Positions 1-6,891 of a stretch of DNA of 9,845 bases are shown here, piece by piece. Positions within the stretch are counted from its first letter, which is position 1; each line of letters starts with the position of its first letter. Under the pieces are notes generated by a model. That model saw only the letters and a list, made by a program, of their open reading frames with translations, did not search any database and had not been told where the DNA came from. Source of the DNA: CAYPOY01 sp964412395 (lineage in GTDB: Bacteria > Chloroflexota > Anaerolineae > B4-G1). A program made the translations under genes and the position numbers. Where the stretch lies: NCBI GenBank assembly GCA_964412395.1, contig CAYPOY010000189.1, positions 1 through 9,845 on the forward strand, written 5' to 3'.

Positions 1-1479
1 GCGGTCGGGGAAGACGAGGGGCTGGCCGTTGATCCGGGCATCGGGGTAAGAGGTGCAGATGTGGCGGCGGGTGCGACGGATGAGGACGTGGTTGAGGATC
101 TCCTGCAGGTCGCGGCTGGGCGGCTCTTCGTTGCGCGGCTCAACCTGGTTGAAGAACTCGGACAGGTTGGGCGGGCTGATGGGGATGGCGGTGGTGTCCT
201 GCGGATGCCACAGTTTGATCTGATGATAGATGTCCCAGGCGCTGGTGGCGCGTGGGGTGGCGGTCAGCAGGATGGTGGGCCGGGTATGCGTGAAGAGTTG
301 GAGGGCGGCGTAGCGCTGGATGTCGCGGTGGCGGAAGTTCTGAGACTCGTCCACCAGCACCAGGTCACGGTCGCGGTAGCGCCAGTTGTCAACCAGCAAA
401 CGCTCGTTCCCTTTCTGGCTGAGGAGACCCATTGAGATGACCGGGGCGTCAACCTGGTAGCGCTCCATGAACCATTCCCACATCTCCACCAGCGAGGCAG
501 GGCAGACGACGAGCGGGCGGGCGCCACGATAGAGGGCATAGTGCTTGAGCAGCGTGGTGCCGATGTAGGTCTTGCCCAGGCCAACGACGTCGGCCACGAA
601 GACGCCGCCGTAGGCGTCCAGAATCTTGATCGCCTGGCGGACGGCCACGCGCTGGAAGTCGGCCAGTTCGGGCATCTCGGCCTCCCAGAGGAGTTCGGCG
701 GCCTCTGCACCTGGGCGGCCCTCCAGCCGGTCCTTGACCAGCGTGTAGAGGGTCTTGAGGTAGATGTCGTGGGGACTGACGGGCCGGTCGCCCTCCGGCG
801 TGAGCACCTGGCTGGCGGCCCAGGAGCGGCGCAGTTCGCGCATCAGGTCTGCATCAAAGTCCTCGGCCTCGCCCCACAGTTCGTTGAACCAGCGGGAGAG
901 TTCAGCGTGATTGCCGTCGCCGAAGACGCGGACGTTGAGTTCGGTGTTGTGGGTGACGCCGCCGAGGGAGAGGTTGGAACTGCCGACGATGGCCGCGCCG
1001 GTTTGGGCGTGGATGCGGGCCGGGTCGAAGTCGAAGATGTAGGCTTTGGCGTGCAGCCGGCCGCGGGTGTAGACCTTCACCTGCACGATGCCCTGGGCGA
1101 TGAGGTCGGCCAGGGAGAGCACCAGGGCCTGGGCATCGTCGGTCTGATCCATCAGTTCCAGCGTGGTCTGGATCGAGTCGGCGGTCTCGGCACGGATGCG
1201 GGGAGCCTGGGCCCCGGCCATGCGTTCGCGGCGGACGGCGCGCTGGGTCGTCGCCAGGTGGTGGTAGCCCTCGGCCAGTTGCTCGACCGTCTGGCGGTTG
1301 GTGACGTTGCTGATGAGGAGGCGCAGTTGATCCAGGTAGGGGATGTGCTCGATGATGGCCTGGAAGCCGGAGAGGAAGAAGTAGCCGACGGCGAAGTGCG
1401 CGCGGATGCTATCGGCCAGGAAGTTATTGATTTCGGGAGCGAGCTCCCGGGTGCGGTTGTCTATGATGTCGTGGACCAT
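1..1479 (-). CDS. SNF2/DEAD-type helicase with N-terminal phospholipase D-like domain (3' end outside window)
   Basis: The minus-strand frame is open for all 493 codons from the ATG at 1479 to the window edge, so the C-terminal helicase half is missing. Residues about 25-190 form a PLD-like domain: GYFFLSGF near 32-39, one HKD motif (H143, K145, D150) and GSSN at 167-169. One HKD per chain is normal for PLD domains that dimerise. The helicase core starts near 270 with an F275-Q276 adenine-contact region, Walker A VGLGKT (299-304), Walker B DESQ (377-380) and motif III LTATPR (405-410). GGAGAG at 1486-1491, six bases before the ATG, supports the start. Such PLD-helicase fusions are common in bacterial defence islands, often beside DNA methyltransferases, so a restriction-like role is inferred. 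It lies 79 bp downstream of abiEii and may share its transcript. Domain call is sure; pathway is not. Confidence 0.9.
   Translation of the reverse strand, partial: MVHDIIDNRTRELAPEINNFLADSIRAHFAVGYFFLSGFQAIIEHIPYLDQLRLLISNVTNRQTVEQLAEGYHHLATTQRAVRRERMAGAQAPRIRAETADSIQTTLELMDQTDDAQALVLSLADLIAQGIVQVKVYTRGRLHAKAYIFDFDPARIHAQTGAAIVGSSNLSLGGVTHNTELNVRVFGDGNHAELSRWFNELWGEAEDFDADLMRELRRSWAASQVLTPEGDRPVSPHDIYLKTLYTLVKDRLEGRPGAEAAELLWEAEMPELADFQRVAVRQAIKILDAYGGVFVADVVGLGKTYIGTTLLKHYALYRGARPLVVCPASLVEMWEWFMERYQVDAPVISMGLLSQKGNERLLVDNWRYRDRDLVLVDESQNFRHRDIQRYAALQLFTHTRPTILLTATPRATSAWDIYHQIKLWHPQDTTAIPISPPNLSEFFNQVEPRNEEPPSRDLQEILNHVLIRRTRRHICTSYPDARINGQPLVFPDR
1391..1473 (-). repeat. 83-bp direct repeat, copy in intact helicase 5' end
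   Basis: These first codons of the helicase recur at 3195-3277 in the same orientation. My hand alignment gives 12 mismatches in 83 positions without gaps, about 86% identity. The two copies flank the AbiE operon. Confidence 0.88.
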
Positions 1480-1558
1480 TTGGTACTCTCCATTCAGGCT
1501 TGCGAGGTCTGGCAGGCTTTGGCGGTCTCCTGAGACATTCCCTCCAATTGTCTGATGA

Positions 1559-2461
1559 CTACATCCAGGGACCACCGGGCGACCATCGCTGGTCGAAGCG
1601 TCGTCCCTCCGACAGTGCTCGAATCACGGGCTGGAGAAATGTGGAAATGACCTGGGCGGCTTCGCGCAGGGTGGCGGGCGCATCTTCCAGGCGGAGGCGG
1701 CGAATAAACGCAACCCACTGGGCCTGCTTCTCGCGATCCTGGGCAAAACTGTCGCTGAGCGCAACTGGATCGAGAGAGATATCTGTCTGCCGCCAGCGGA
1801 ACGTCTCACGAATCGCTCGAGCCAGAACAGAGCCGTCAAAGTCAAAGTGAGTGGCCAGCGACCAGATGTCGTAAAAGTCTTTCACCCGGCTGTTGACCTC
1901 CCCCAGGTAGACCATGATCTGGTACTTTTCGGCAATCGCGCTTTCGCGGCTGTAGCCCTGCAGTTCGGGTGGAGGGAAATCCAGAATGGTCGGCAGCCGA
2001 ATGAGGGATGGGCCGGGCACCAGCGGGTCGCCGAAACCGATGTCAATCTGCATGGGGATACGCGCAGTGCCCAGATAGGCGGTAAAGCGCACGCGCACCC
2101 CAGCATAGTTGGCCGCCTCAATAATACGCTCGCCGACGATGCTCTTGGCGTCAAAGCGCAGGCCATCCTTCGGCGCTGGCTCCTGGCAAATCGCCCGGAC
2201 CGCCGATACAGCGTGCTCGACGGAGTTGTCCAGGCTGCCTAGCAGGTCAATGTCTCGAGTGGGCCGGGAGAACGGCGACTGCCAGACAGTGAACATCAAT
2301 GCTCCCTTGAGCACGAATTGACCGCGCTGAGGGGAACGCCCCAGGCGATAGAGGAAGCGTTCCAGCGCAAAGTATTGCAGTACCTCGTTGAACGGACGTC
2401 CCTCTGATCTGGCGTGGTTAAGCAATCGCTGGTGAACGGAAGCAGCGAGGTTGCGGATCAC
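1559..2461 (-). CDS. abiEii: AbiEii-type nucleotidyltransferase toxin (type IV toxin-antitoxin system)
   Basis: This 300-residue protein belongs to the AbiEii/AbiGii family of DNA polymerase beta-like nucleotidyltransferases. Family motifs appear in order: LKGALM at 51-56 (motif I), TRDIDL at 68-73 with metal ligands D70 and D72, AEKY at 177-180 (motif III, catalytic Lys), and RVKDFYD at 192-198 (motif IV). Length is normal for the family and no key residue is missing, so the enzyme looks active. Studied family members modify tRNA ends or bind GTP and stop growth during phage infection; the substrate here cannot be read from sequence. It starts with GTG, and the start overlaps the abiEi stop by four bases (GTGA), implying translational coupling. 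It ends with TAG 79 bp before the helicase. Confidence 0.93.
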   Translation of the reverse strand: MIRNLAASVHQRLLNHARSEGRPFNEVLQYFALERFLYRLGRSPQRGQFVLKGALMFTVWQSPFSRPTRDIDLLGSLDNSVEHAVSAVRAICQEPAPKDGLRFDAKSIVGERIIEAANYAGVRVRFTAYLGTARIPMQIDIGFGDPLVPGPSLIRLPTILDFPPPELQGYSRESAIAEKYQIMVYLGEVNSRVKDFYDIWSLATHFDFDGSVLARAIRETFRWRQTDISLDPVALSDSFAQDREKQAQWVAFIRRLRLEDAPATLREAAQVISTFLQPVIRALSEGRRFDQRWSPGGPWM

Positions 2462-3066
2462 AGCAGCGCCTCCAGGTAAGGGTTCATCACTTTTTCGACC
2501 CGACAGATGCGGGCATAGTGTAGCAGTTTGCCGACGTCAAAATTATGATGTCGGCGGTACTGTTTGAGGGCCTCGAGGGCCACGTCCAGGCCGATCTTGC
2601 CACGGTATTTAAAGACGTCGGCTATGCTCTTGGCCGGGTCGTAGATGCGGACGGGAACACCGTCTACCTGATAGGTCTCCACCCCCTCGCTCCAGGCCGG
2701 GCCTGAGAACCAAAAGATGCGCAGGGGAGGATATTCTAGACGAGGACGCCCGCTCCCCCGGCGCAGGGCGACGTCCACGGTGTGGGGAACCTGGGTGGTC
2801 AGTTCGTGGAAGGCCAGGGCGGAGACGAGGCAGACGACGGCCTGGGGGACCTTGAGGGTAACGGTGACCAGATCGGGGTTGGAGAGGGGGGGCAGCTCGG
2901 CCAGACGGTAGAGGCCCCGGTTGAGCCGCTCCAACACGCCAGAGTCGCGCATGGCGTAGAGGGTGCGCGGGTGGATGCCCAGGCGCAGCGCTTTGGCGGT
3001 GCGCAGGGTGCCGCCGTGTTGACGGAATTGGGCGATAGCATCTTGAACTGACTTGCGCGTCTCCAT
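2458..3066 (-). CDS. abiEi: AbiEi-family antitoxin and transcriptional autorepressor
   Basis: The 202-residue protein has the AbiEi layout: an N-terminal winged helix (about residues 1-60, including LRLGIHPRTLYAMRDSGVLE and NRGLYRLAELP), then the C-terminal antitoxin domain (SALAFHELTTQVPHTVDVAL, VRIYDPAKSIADVFKYRGKIG, LDVALEALKQY). In studied AbiE systems it represses its own operon and neutralises AbiEii without tightly binding it. I chose the ATG at 3066. A GTG at 3102 would extend it by 12 residues, but it would lie only about 13 nt from the predicted transcription start and has no Shine-Dalgarno. The ATG has a modest GGTGA seven bases upstream. The stop codon overlaps the abiEii start. 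Confidence 0.92.
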   Translation of the reverse strand: METRKSVQDAIAQFRQHGGTLRTAKALRLGIHPRTLYAMRDSGVLERLNRGLYRLAELPPLSNPDLVTVTLKVPQAVVCLVSALAFHELTTQVPHTVDVALRRGSGRPRLEYPPLRIFWFSGPAWSEGVETYQVDGVPVRIYDPAKSIADVFKYRGKIGLDVALEALKQYRRHHNFDVGKLLHYARICRVEKVMNPYLEALL

Positions 3067-3121
3067 CGTCACGTCACCAAGGATGGATAAGAATACCAAC
3101 ACTTTTTACGATGTGGTGGTC

Positions 3122-3150
3122 ATTCTATCCACAAAGGGTGATCTTGTCAA
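3122..3150 (-). promoter_or_regulatory. Sigma-70-type promoter of the abiE operon
   Basis: On the minus strand, TTGACA (3145-3150) is followed after exactly 17 bases by TAGAAT (3122-3127). This is a perfect -35 box with a near-consensus -10 at ideal spacing. Predicted transcription start is near 3115, about 49 nt ahead of the abiEi ATG at 3066. Confidence 0.8.
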
Positions 3151-3160
3151 GGGTTGTGGA
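3128..3160. promoter_or_regulatory. Inverted repeat over the abiE promoter, candidate AbiEi operator
   Basis: TCCACAA (3128-3134) and TTGTGGA (3154-3160) are perfect 7-bp inverted arms, 26 bp centre to centre, covering the spacer and -35 box. A direct repeat AAGGGT (3134-3139 and 3149-3154) lies between and at the edges. AbiEi of studied systems represses by binding inverted repeats at its promoter, so this is a reasonable operator by position. Binding itself is inferred. Confidence 0.5.
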
Positions 3161-3169
3161 CAGGCAGGC

Positions 3170-3286
3170 TCAACACAGGTTGCTGCGCTGGTCGGCGAAG
3201 TGGACGCGGACCGAATCGGCCAGAAGATTGTTGATTTCGGGAGCCAGTTCCCGGGTGCGGTTGTCTATGATGTCGTGTCGAGTCAC
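3170..3286 (-). pseudogene. Truncated second copy of the helicase N-terminus
   Basis: A GTG at 3284-3286, preceded by an AAAGGGGGACTT ribosome site, opens a 38-residue frame ending at TGA 3170-3172. Residues 5-31 match residues 4-30 of the downstream helicase: DIIDNRTRELAPEIN is identical, then NLLADSVRVHFA against NFLADSIRAHFA. After HFA the similarity stops, and seven unrelated residues precede the stop. Most base differences in the matched part are synonymous, so the copy was under protein-level selection before it was cut. It probably marks the 5' end of a diverged helicase allele whose remainder was replaced by the AbiE operon. Whether the short peptide is still made is unknown. Confidence 0.8.
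3195..3277 (-). repeat. 83-bp direct repeat, copy upstream of abiE
   Basis: This is the partner of 1391-1473, in the same orientation. It starts inside the helicase fragment after its first few codons and ends where homology with the helicase stops. The two copies bracket roughly 1.7 kb holding the whole abiE operon and its promoter. Confidence 0.88.
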
Positions 3287-3320
3287 AAGTCCCCCTTTAG
3301 TTGTGCGGCGTTCGACGGTC

Positions 3321-3348
3321 TTGACAAATGTTCGAGTCATGATACACT
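3321..3348 (+). promoter_or_regulatory. Plus-strand sigma-70-type promoter with extended -10
   Basis: TTGACA (3321-3326) is followed after 16 bases by TACACT (3343-3348), which is preceded by TGA, giving an extended -10 (TG-n) arrangement. Predicted start is near 3355. No plus-strand coding gene follows; a terminator lies about 80 nt downstream, which points to a small RNA. Confidence 0.6.
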
Positions 3349-3354
3349 ATCATC

Positions 3355-3462
3355 GCCAGGGGACAAAATTCGGCTCCACGCCGTGTGATCGTCTAGCCGT
3401 GGCTGAACGATCCTATATCCCCGGCAGGTCTTTTAAAGCCGCTAAAGTTAGCGGCTTTTTTT
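3355..3462 (+). ncRNA. Candidate structured small RNA of unknown family
   Basis: Between a good plus-strand promoter and a strong terminator lies a short stretch without a credible ORF but with three nested helices. P1 pairs 3355-3363 (GCC, bulged A, GGGGA) with 3418-3425 (TCCCC GGC) and closes the element right at the predicted transcription start. P2 is CGGC (3371-3374) with GCCG (3380-3383) around TCCAC. P3 is GATCGT (3387-3392) with ACGATC (3407-3412), extended inside by AGC (3395-3397) and GCT (3402-3404) around a CGTG loop. Together they make a three-way junction followed by the terminator. I see no match to tRNA, SRP RNA, 6S RNA or a common riboswitch. The last 50 nt overlap, antisense, the tail of the DUF3800 remnant. 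Function is unknown; chance pairing cannot be excluded without homologues. Confidence 0.45.
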
Positions 3463-3574
3463 GCGAGTAATAGACCCCATAAATATGCCCCCGTCTATTA
3501 AACAACGTGCCATCTCCGGCCTCATCAACAGAATAATGGCGAATTGAGGGCGATCGTTCTTTGGACTGGCTCAT
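3413..3574 (-). pseudogene. N-terminal remnant of a DUF3800 protein
   Basis: The ATG at 3572-3574 follows a strong GGAGGGG site and opens a 53-residue frame. Residues 11-28, including HYSVDEAGDGTLFNRRGHI, match the characteristic start of DUF3800 proteins, where the DEAGD acidic motif begins an RNase H-like fold. After GHI the expected glycine/cysteine-rich continuation is absent; the frame instead runs through the terminator region as unrelated residues. Family members usually exceed 200 residues, so this is a decayed 5' end. DUF3800 genes often occur in defence islands. It sits 20 bp downstream of another remnant at 3595-3823 and was probably the last gene of the PQQ/transglycosylase-side operon. 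The DUF3800 call comes from motif memory, not a search. Confidence 0.6.
3435..3462 (+). terminator. Rho-independent terminator
   Basis: A perfect 10-bp stem, AAAGCCGCTA (3435-3444) with TAGCGGCTTT (3449-3458), closes a 4-base AAGT loop. It leads into seven consecutive T on the plus strand (3456-3462). On the minus strand the T tract is weaker, so the plus direction is preferred, matching the promoter at 3321-3348. Confidence 0.75.
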
Positions 3575-3594
3575 TTCCCCTCCATCACGACGGT

Positions 3595-3823
3595 TCAAAG
3601 CAACGCCTCGCTGCAAACGATGCGCGGGATCAGCACCGTTTCCTCGGCCCGGTTGGAAGCGGCGCGGTGAGCTGCCTCCAGGCTGTAGTCGCGGACGATA
3701 CGCAGGAGTTGCGCGACCAGGGCCTGGCCAGTGACCTTGCTGCGACGCAAGGTATTGAGTTCACGATGGGCGCGGGCAGTCAGTGGGACGCTGGTGAAGA
3801 TCTCGGACAGAAGGACTAGACAC
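3595..3823 (-). pseudogene. Small unidentified gene, frameshifted at its start
   Basis: A 74-codon minus frame (LVLLSEIFTS ... AHRELNTLRRSKVTGQALVA ... VLIPRIVCSEALL) ends with TGA at 3595-3597. It has GC-rich third positions like its neighbours and a plausible helical composition, but no ATG, GTG or TTG at the right place. A GTG at 3821-3823 with an ideal GGAGG (3831-3835, seven-base spacing) lies just upstream but one base out of frame; dropping one T after the GTG would join the two. It starts 18 bp after the transglycosylase stop and ends 20 bp before the DUF3800 remnant. A real frameshift, a sequencing error or a non-coding stretch are all possible. I do not recognise the family. Confidence 0.4.
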
Positions 3824-3841
3824 GCTTTTTCCTCCGCGTCC

Positions 3842-5749
3842 TCAGAAGGTGACCAGTTTCGTTGCTAGCGAGCTTCCAACTGGCGCGTCGCTCTGCTTAT
3901 TCCCCATTGCTGCCATGGCGTACAGTTCCTGGTAAACTTGGTAGCTTAAAGACACTCGCTCCAGGTACTCCCGTGTCTCCCCAAACCCGATCCAACGCAG
4001 CAGATCGTCTCGGTTTGAGACCAGTGGATCTGCCTGCCAACTATCCACGCTGGCTGCGCCACCGTTATAGGCAGCGATAGCCAGATCGAGGTCTCCTTCG
4101 AAGTAGTCAGCCAGAAAGTGCAGGAACCAGGCCCCCATGCGAATGTTGGCCTCCGGGGTGTAGGCATCGCCTGGCTGGATATCCTCATCCAATTGCTCTG
4201 CGATCCAGGCTTGGGTTGATGGCATGAGCTGCATCAGGCCCCGTGCTCCGGCGTAGGAGAGGGCTTCCGGATCGTACCGGCTCTCCTCGCGCATCACGGC
4301 CCAAATGAGCAGCGGGTCTACATCGAACTCTGCCGCCGCTGCTTCCACCGTCGCCGAATAGGGCCTCGGATAGCTCAACTGCCAGAAGGCCAGGGGGGTC
4401 TGCGGATGATCTTCTATATATGCTTCGGCGATAGCCTGAGCGTCGACCACATAGCACCTCGAAGCCAACGCCTCCGCCATCGCCAGGTCCACCTCCGGCG
4501 CACGCCGAAATCGGGCGGCTAACACGAATTCCATGTGCGCCAGGTCCTCGCGCCCAATCGATTCCAATGCCCACGCCTTGTCCAGAATGTCGCCGCCTGC
4601 CGTGACCAAGGATGGCGCCGTGACCAAGCTGAACTTGCCCCTGGCGGCTCGCAGCGCCAGCCAATTCAGACCGAACCTATCCAATAGTGCCTTACCCTCA
4701 GCCTGAGCCTCTTCATCCCTCACTCTCTGGGCAAGAACGTAGAGGCGGTACGCAGCGTCATCGGCAAGATAGGTATCAGTTTCCCCCAGGCGGGTATAGA
4801 TGGGCAATGTCTCCGTCAGCCGCCCTTGCGCCTCAAGCATCGTGGTCGCGGACCACCAGGCCACCGGGTAGGGGGAGTTCAGATAAAGCGCCAAGGCTTG
4901 ATCAGGATCTTCCTCTTCCAGCAACTCAGCCTGGGCCAGATGGCTGTCCGGTGAGTCGACCGTCCGGTAGAGAGATAGCGCCTCATCATCAGGACGGCCA
5001 AGGCGCACCAGGACCCGGGCCAGGCCCAATTGAGCCGTTACATCATCGGGCATCTCCTCCAGCCAGGCCTGATAGGCCGCCTCCGCCTCTTCGTAGCGCC
5101 CCAGTCCACTCAGCGCCCGTGCGCGCAAAGGCAGTGCCCCGGGGTCATCGCTCCCTCGCAGCGTCTCCAGGGCGTCACTGTAGTAAATGGCGGCGTTCAG
5201 ATCCTCGGCTACGGCAAGCGGATCCTGCCCAATGCGTCGCATCCCGGCGAAAGCATCCGGTTGTTCGCCCAGAATATGGAGGTACTCGGCATAGGCTCCT
5301 TCGTCGTCTCCCTGCTCTTCCAGGTAACGCGCCAGTTCCAGGCGCAAAGCGACCGTGTCATGCAGGACCAACGCCGCTCGATACTCATCTTCCGCCCCTG
5401 GGACCTCGATGCTCGCATAGTGACGGGCCATTGCGATGTGTGCCTGGCGGGCGGCCGGACTCTGGGGCCGGAAAGCGACAACGGCCTGCAGCGTGCGCAT
5501 CGCTTCCAGGTCTGGCATCGCAACCTCGGCAGCCCACAGCCGGACATACTCCTCTATCTGCGGCAGTTTCTCGGCCAGCCGCTCATATAGCACAGCCGCC
5601 CGCTCTGGGCTCGCGCTCTGGGCCTCGTGGTAGAGGGCCTGAGGCGAGCGCAGATAATCCCTGAAGGTCCACACGAGGATTACTCCCGCGAGCAACCCCA
5701 GGAGGGCGACAGCCAGGGCCAAATGCTTGAAACCGAGTTGCCGATTCAT
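3842..5749 (-). CDS. Membrane-anchored TPR and Slt-domain lytic murein transglycosylase
   Basis: This protein of about 635 residues cleaves peptidoglycan between MurNAc and GlcNAc outside the membrane. A hydrophobic segment at about residues 8-30 (HLALAVALLGLLAGVILVW) is a signal anchor. Residues 40-460 form a superhelix of TPR-like helix pairs (such as PLRARALSGLGRYEEAEAAY, VTAQLGLARVLVRLGRPDDE), as in Slt70 enzymes. The C-terminal Slt domain shows the catalytic Glu in REES near 489, GARGLMQLMPS near 501, AYNGG near 560 and ETREYLERV near 590: complete and in order. I took the ATG at 5749 because it directly precedes the anchor; the frame extends upstream but only into the preceding gene. 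It starts 34 bp after the PQQ-repeat lipoprotein gene, so the two are likely co-transcribed. Confidence 0.93.
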   Translation of the reverse strand: MNRQLGFKHLALAVALLGLLAGVILVWTFRDYLRSPQALYHEAQSASPERAAVLYERLAEKLPQIEEYVRLWAAEVAMPDLEAMRTLQAVVAFRPQSPAARQAHIAMARHYASIEVPGAEDEYRAALVLHDTVALRLELARYLEEQGDDEGAYAEYLHILGEQPDAFAGMRRIGQDPLAVAEDLNAAIYYSDALETLRGSDDPGALPLRARALSGLGRYEEAEAAYQAWLEEMPDDVTAQLGLARVLVRLGRPDDEALSLYRTVDSPDSHLAQAELLEEEDPDQALALYLNSPYPVAWWSATTMLEAQGRLTETLPIYTRLGETDTYLADDAAYRLYVLAQRVRDEEAQAEGKALLDRFGLNWLALRAARGKFSLVTAPSLVTAGGDILDKAWALESIGREDLAHMEFVLAARFRRAPEVDLAMAEALASRCYVVDAQAIAEAYIEDHPQTPLAFWQLSYPRPYSATVEAAAAEFDVDPLLIWAVMREESRYDPEALSYAGARGLMQLMPSTQAWIAEQLDEDIQPGDAYTPEANIRMGAWFLHFLADYFEGDLDLAIAAYNGGAASVDSWQADPLVSNRDDLLRWIGFGETREYLERVSLSYQVYQELYAMAAMGNKQSDAPVGSSLATKLVTF

Positions 5750-5783
5750 ACCTCTTACCTGCTCCGGTTCCACTACTAACCTC

Positions 5784-6830
5784 CTACTCCGCTCCCAGGC
5801 TGAAGGCGTGCAGTCGCCGATCGGTGGAGCCGACGAAAAGCCTCCCGTCGGCCACGGTAGGGCCTGCCGCGATGGCGCCTCCGGTGCGGTAACTCCACAC
5901 CAGCGCGCCTGTCTCGCGGTCCAGGCCGTAGAGATAGCCATCGTCAGAGCCCACGAAGACCAGACGCCCCCACACTACTGGCGAAGACCGGATGATGTTC
6001 TTGGCCTGGTATTGCCAGACGAGGCGACCGTCTCGGGCATGCAACGCATACAGCCGGCCGTCGTTTGCGCCGACGTATACCACACCGTCGGTAACGACCG
6101 GCGATGACTCAATGGCGTACTTTGCCTCGAAGGTCCAACGCAAGTGGCCGGTGGCAGCATCGAGCGCATAGAACTTCCGATCAACAGAGCCCACATAGAC
6201 GGTCCCAGCGGCGATGGCCGGGGTAGCCACAATGCCTCCTTCCGTCCGGTAACGCCATCGAAGTTCGCCGCTGGTGATGTCGAGAGCGTAGAGATAATTG
6301 TCGGTCGAACCGACGAAAACGAGGTCTCCAGCCAGTGCCGCCCCTGCCTCGATCCGGTCGCCAGTCTCATACCGCCACACCAGATCGCCGTCCTCTGCCG
6401 CCAGGGCGTAAAAGAAGCCATCGTGGGAACCAACGTAGAGGATGTCATCACTGATCACAGGGGAGGCGGTGATCCATCCATCCGTTTCGTATCGCCAGCG
6501 CATCCCGCCCTGCCCGGCATCCAGCGCGTAGACGGCGCCATCCCAGGAACCGAAGTAGATCGTGTCCCCAAAGACAACCGGCGATGAGGTGATATTGTCG
6601 GCCGTCTCATAACGCCAGAGGGAGTCTCCTGTGCCGGCATTTACAGCGTGCAGGGTGTTGTCGTCAGCCCCCACGTACACGACTTCGTTGCTCACTGTTG
6701 GTATCCCTCTGACATAGTCGCCCGCACGGTAGGACCAGGCAAAGGAAATAGTGGCCTTATCTGCATGGGTGGAAGCCCTACAACTGACCAGCAGGGCCAC
6801 CATCACGCAAGTCAAAATCATGGTCTTCAT
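5784..6830 (-). CDS. PQQ-like eight-repeat beta-propeller lipoprotein
   Basis: The 348-residue product begins with a lipoprotein signal peptide (MKTMILTCVMVALLVSC, lipobox LVSC, Cys17). It then carries eight repeats of about 40 residues of the form YVGS-DG-LYALDA-TG-LRWRYE, at roughly 50, 90, 130, 170, 210, 250, 290 and 325. The N-terminal ISFAWSYRAG strand can complete the last blade, closing an eight-bladed propeller of the PQQ_2/BamB type. The catalytic residues of true PQQ dehydrogenases are not apparent, so a binding or scaffold role at the cell surface is more likely. I chose the ATG at 6830 because it places the signal peptide at the N-terminus; AGAGAGG lies just upstream. It is the first gene of an operon with the lytic transglycosylase, which suggests wall binding or assembly around that enzyme (inference). 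Confidence 0.9.
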   Translation of the reverse strand: MKTMILTCVMVALLVSCRASTHADKATISFAWSYRAGDYVRGIPTVSNEVVYVGADDNTLHAVNAGTGDSLWRYETADNITSSPVVFGDTIYFGSWDGAVYALDAGQGGMRWRYETDGWITASPVISDDILYVGSHDGFFYALAAEDGDLVWRYETGDRIEAGAALAGDLVFVGSTDNYLYALDITSGELRWRYRTEGGIVATPAIAAGTVYVGSVDRKFYALDAATGHLRWTFEAKYAIESSPVVTDGVVYVGANDGRLYALHARDGRLVWQYQAKNIIRSSPVVWGRLVFVGSDDGYLYGLDRETGALVWSYRTGGAIAAGPTVADGRLFVGSTDRRLHAFSLGAE

Positions 6831-6891
6831 CGGCCTCTCTCTTACTCCTCGGCTTTTGCATGCTAGAGTCATTTCGCACATCTCCTTATTT

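Noticed and set aside
541..1533. 330-codon plus-strand open frame
   Set aside because: It lies opposite the helicase, whose minus frame shows HKD, Walker A and DExx motifs; the plus translation has repetitive Gly/Val/Asp-rich composition typical of an antisense shadow.
1494..1538. 14-codon minus ORF (MSQETAKACQTSQA) ahead of the helicase as a leader peptide
   Set aside because: GGAGG lies only two bases from its ATG, too close for good initiation, and the helicase has its own GGAGAG site; there is no attenuator-like structure.
3066..3102. GTG at 3102 as the abiEi start
   Set aside because: It would lie about 13 nt from the predicted transcription start with no Shine-Dalgarno, and the added residues fall outside the conserved winged-helix start.
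3355..3425. tRNA gene in the structured region
   Set aside because: The outer helix, arm lengths and loops do not fit a cloverleaf: no TPsiC arm with GTTCRA and no proper anticodon loop.
3544..3819. 91-codon plus-strand frame opposite the small frameshifted gene
   Set aside because: No ribosome site or recognisable motif; the minus frame has better codon pattern and sits behind a strong GGAGG site.
4687..5664. 325-codon plus-strand open frame, rich in Pro/Arg/His
   Set aside because: It is antisense to the TPR part of the transglycosylase and has no domain or composition of a real protein.
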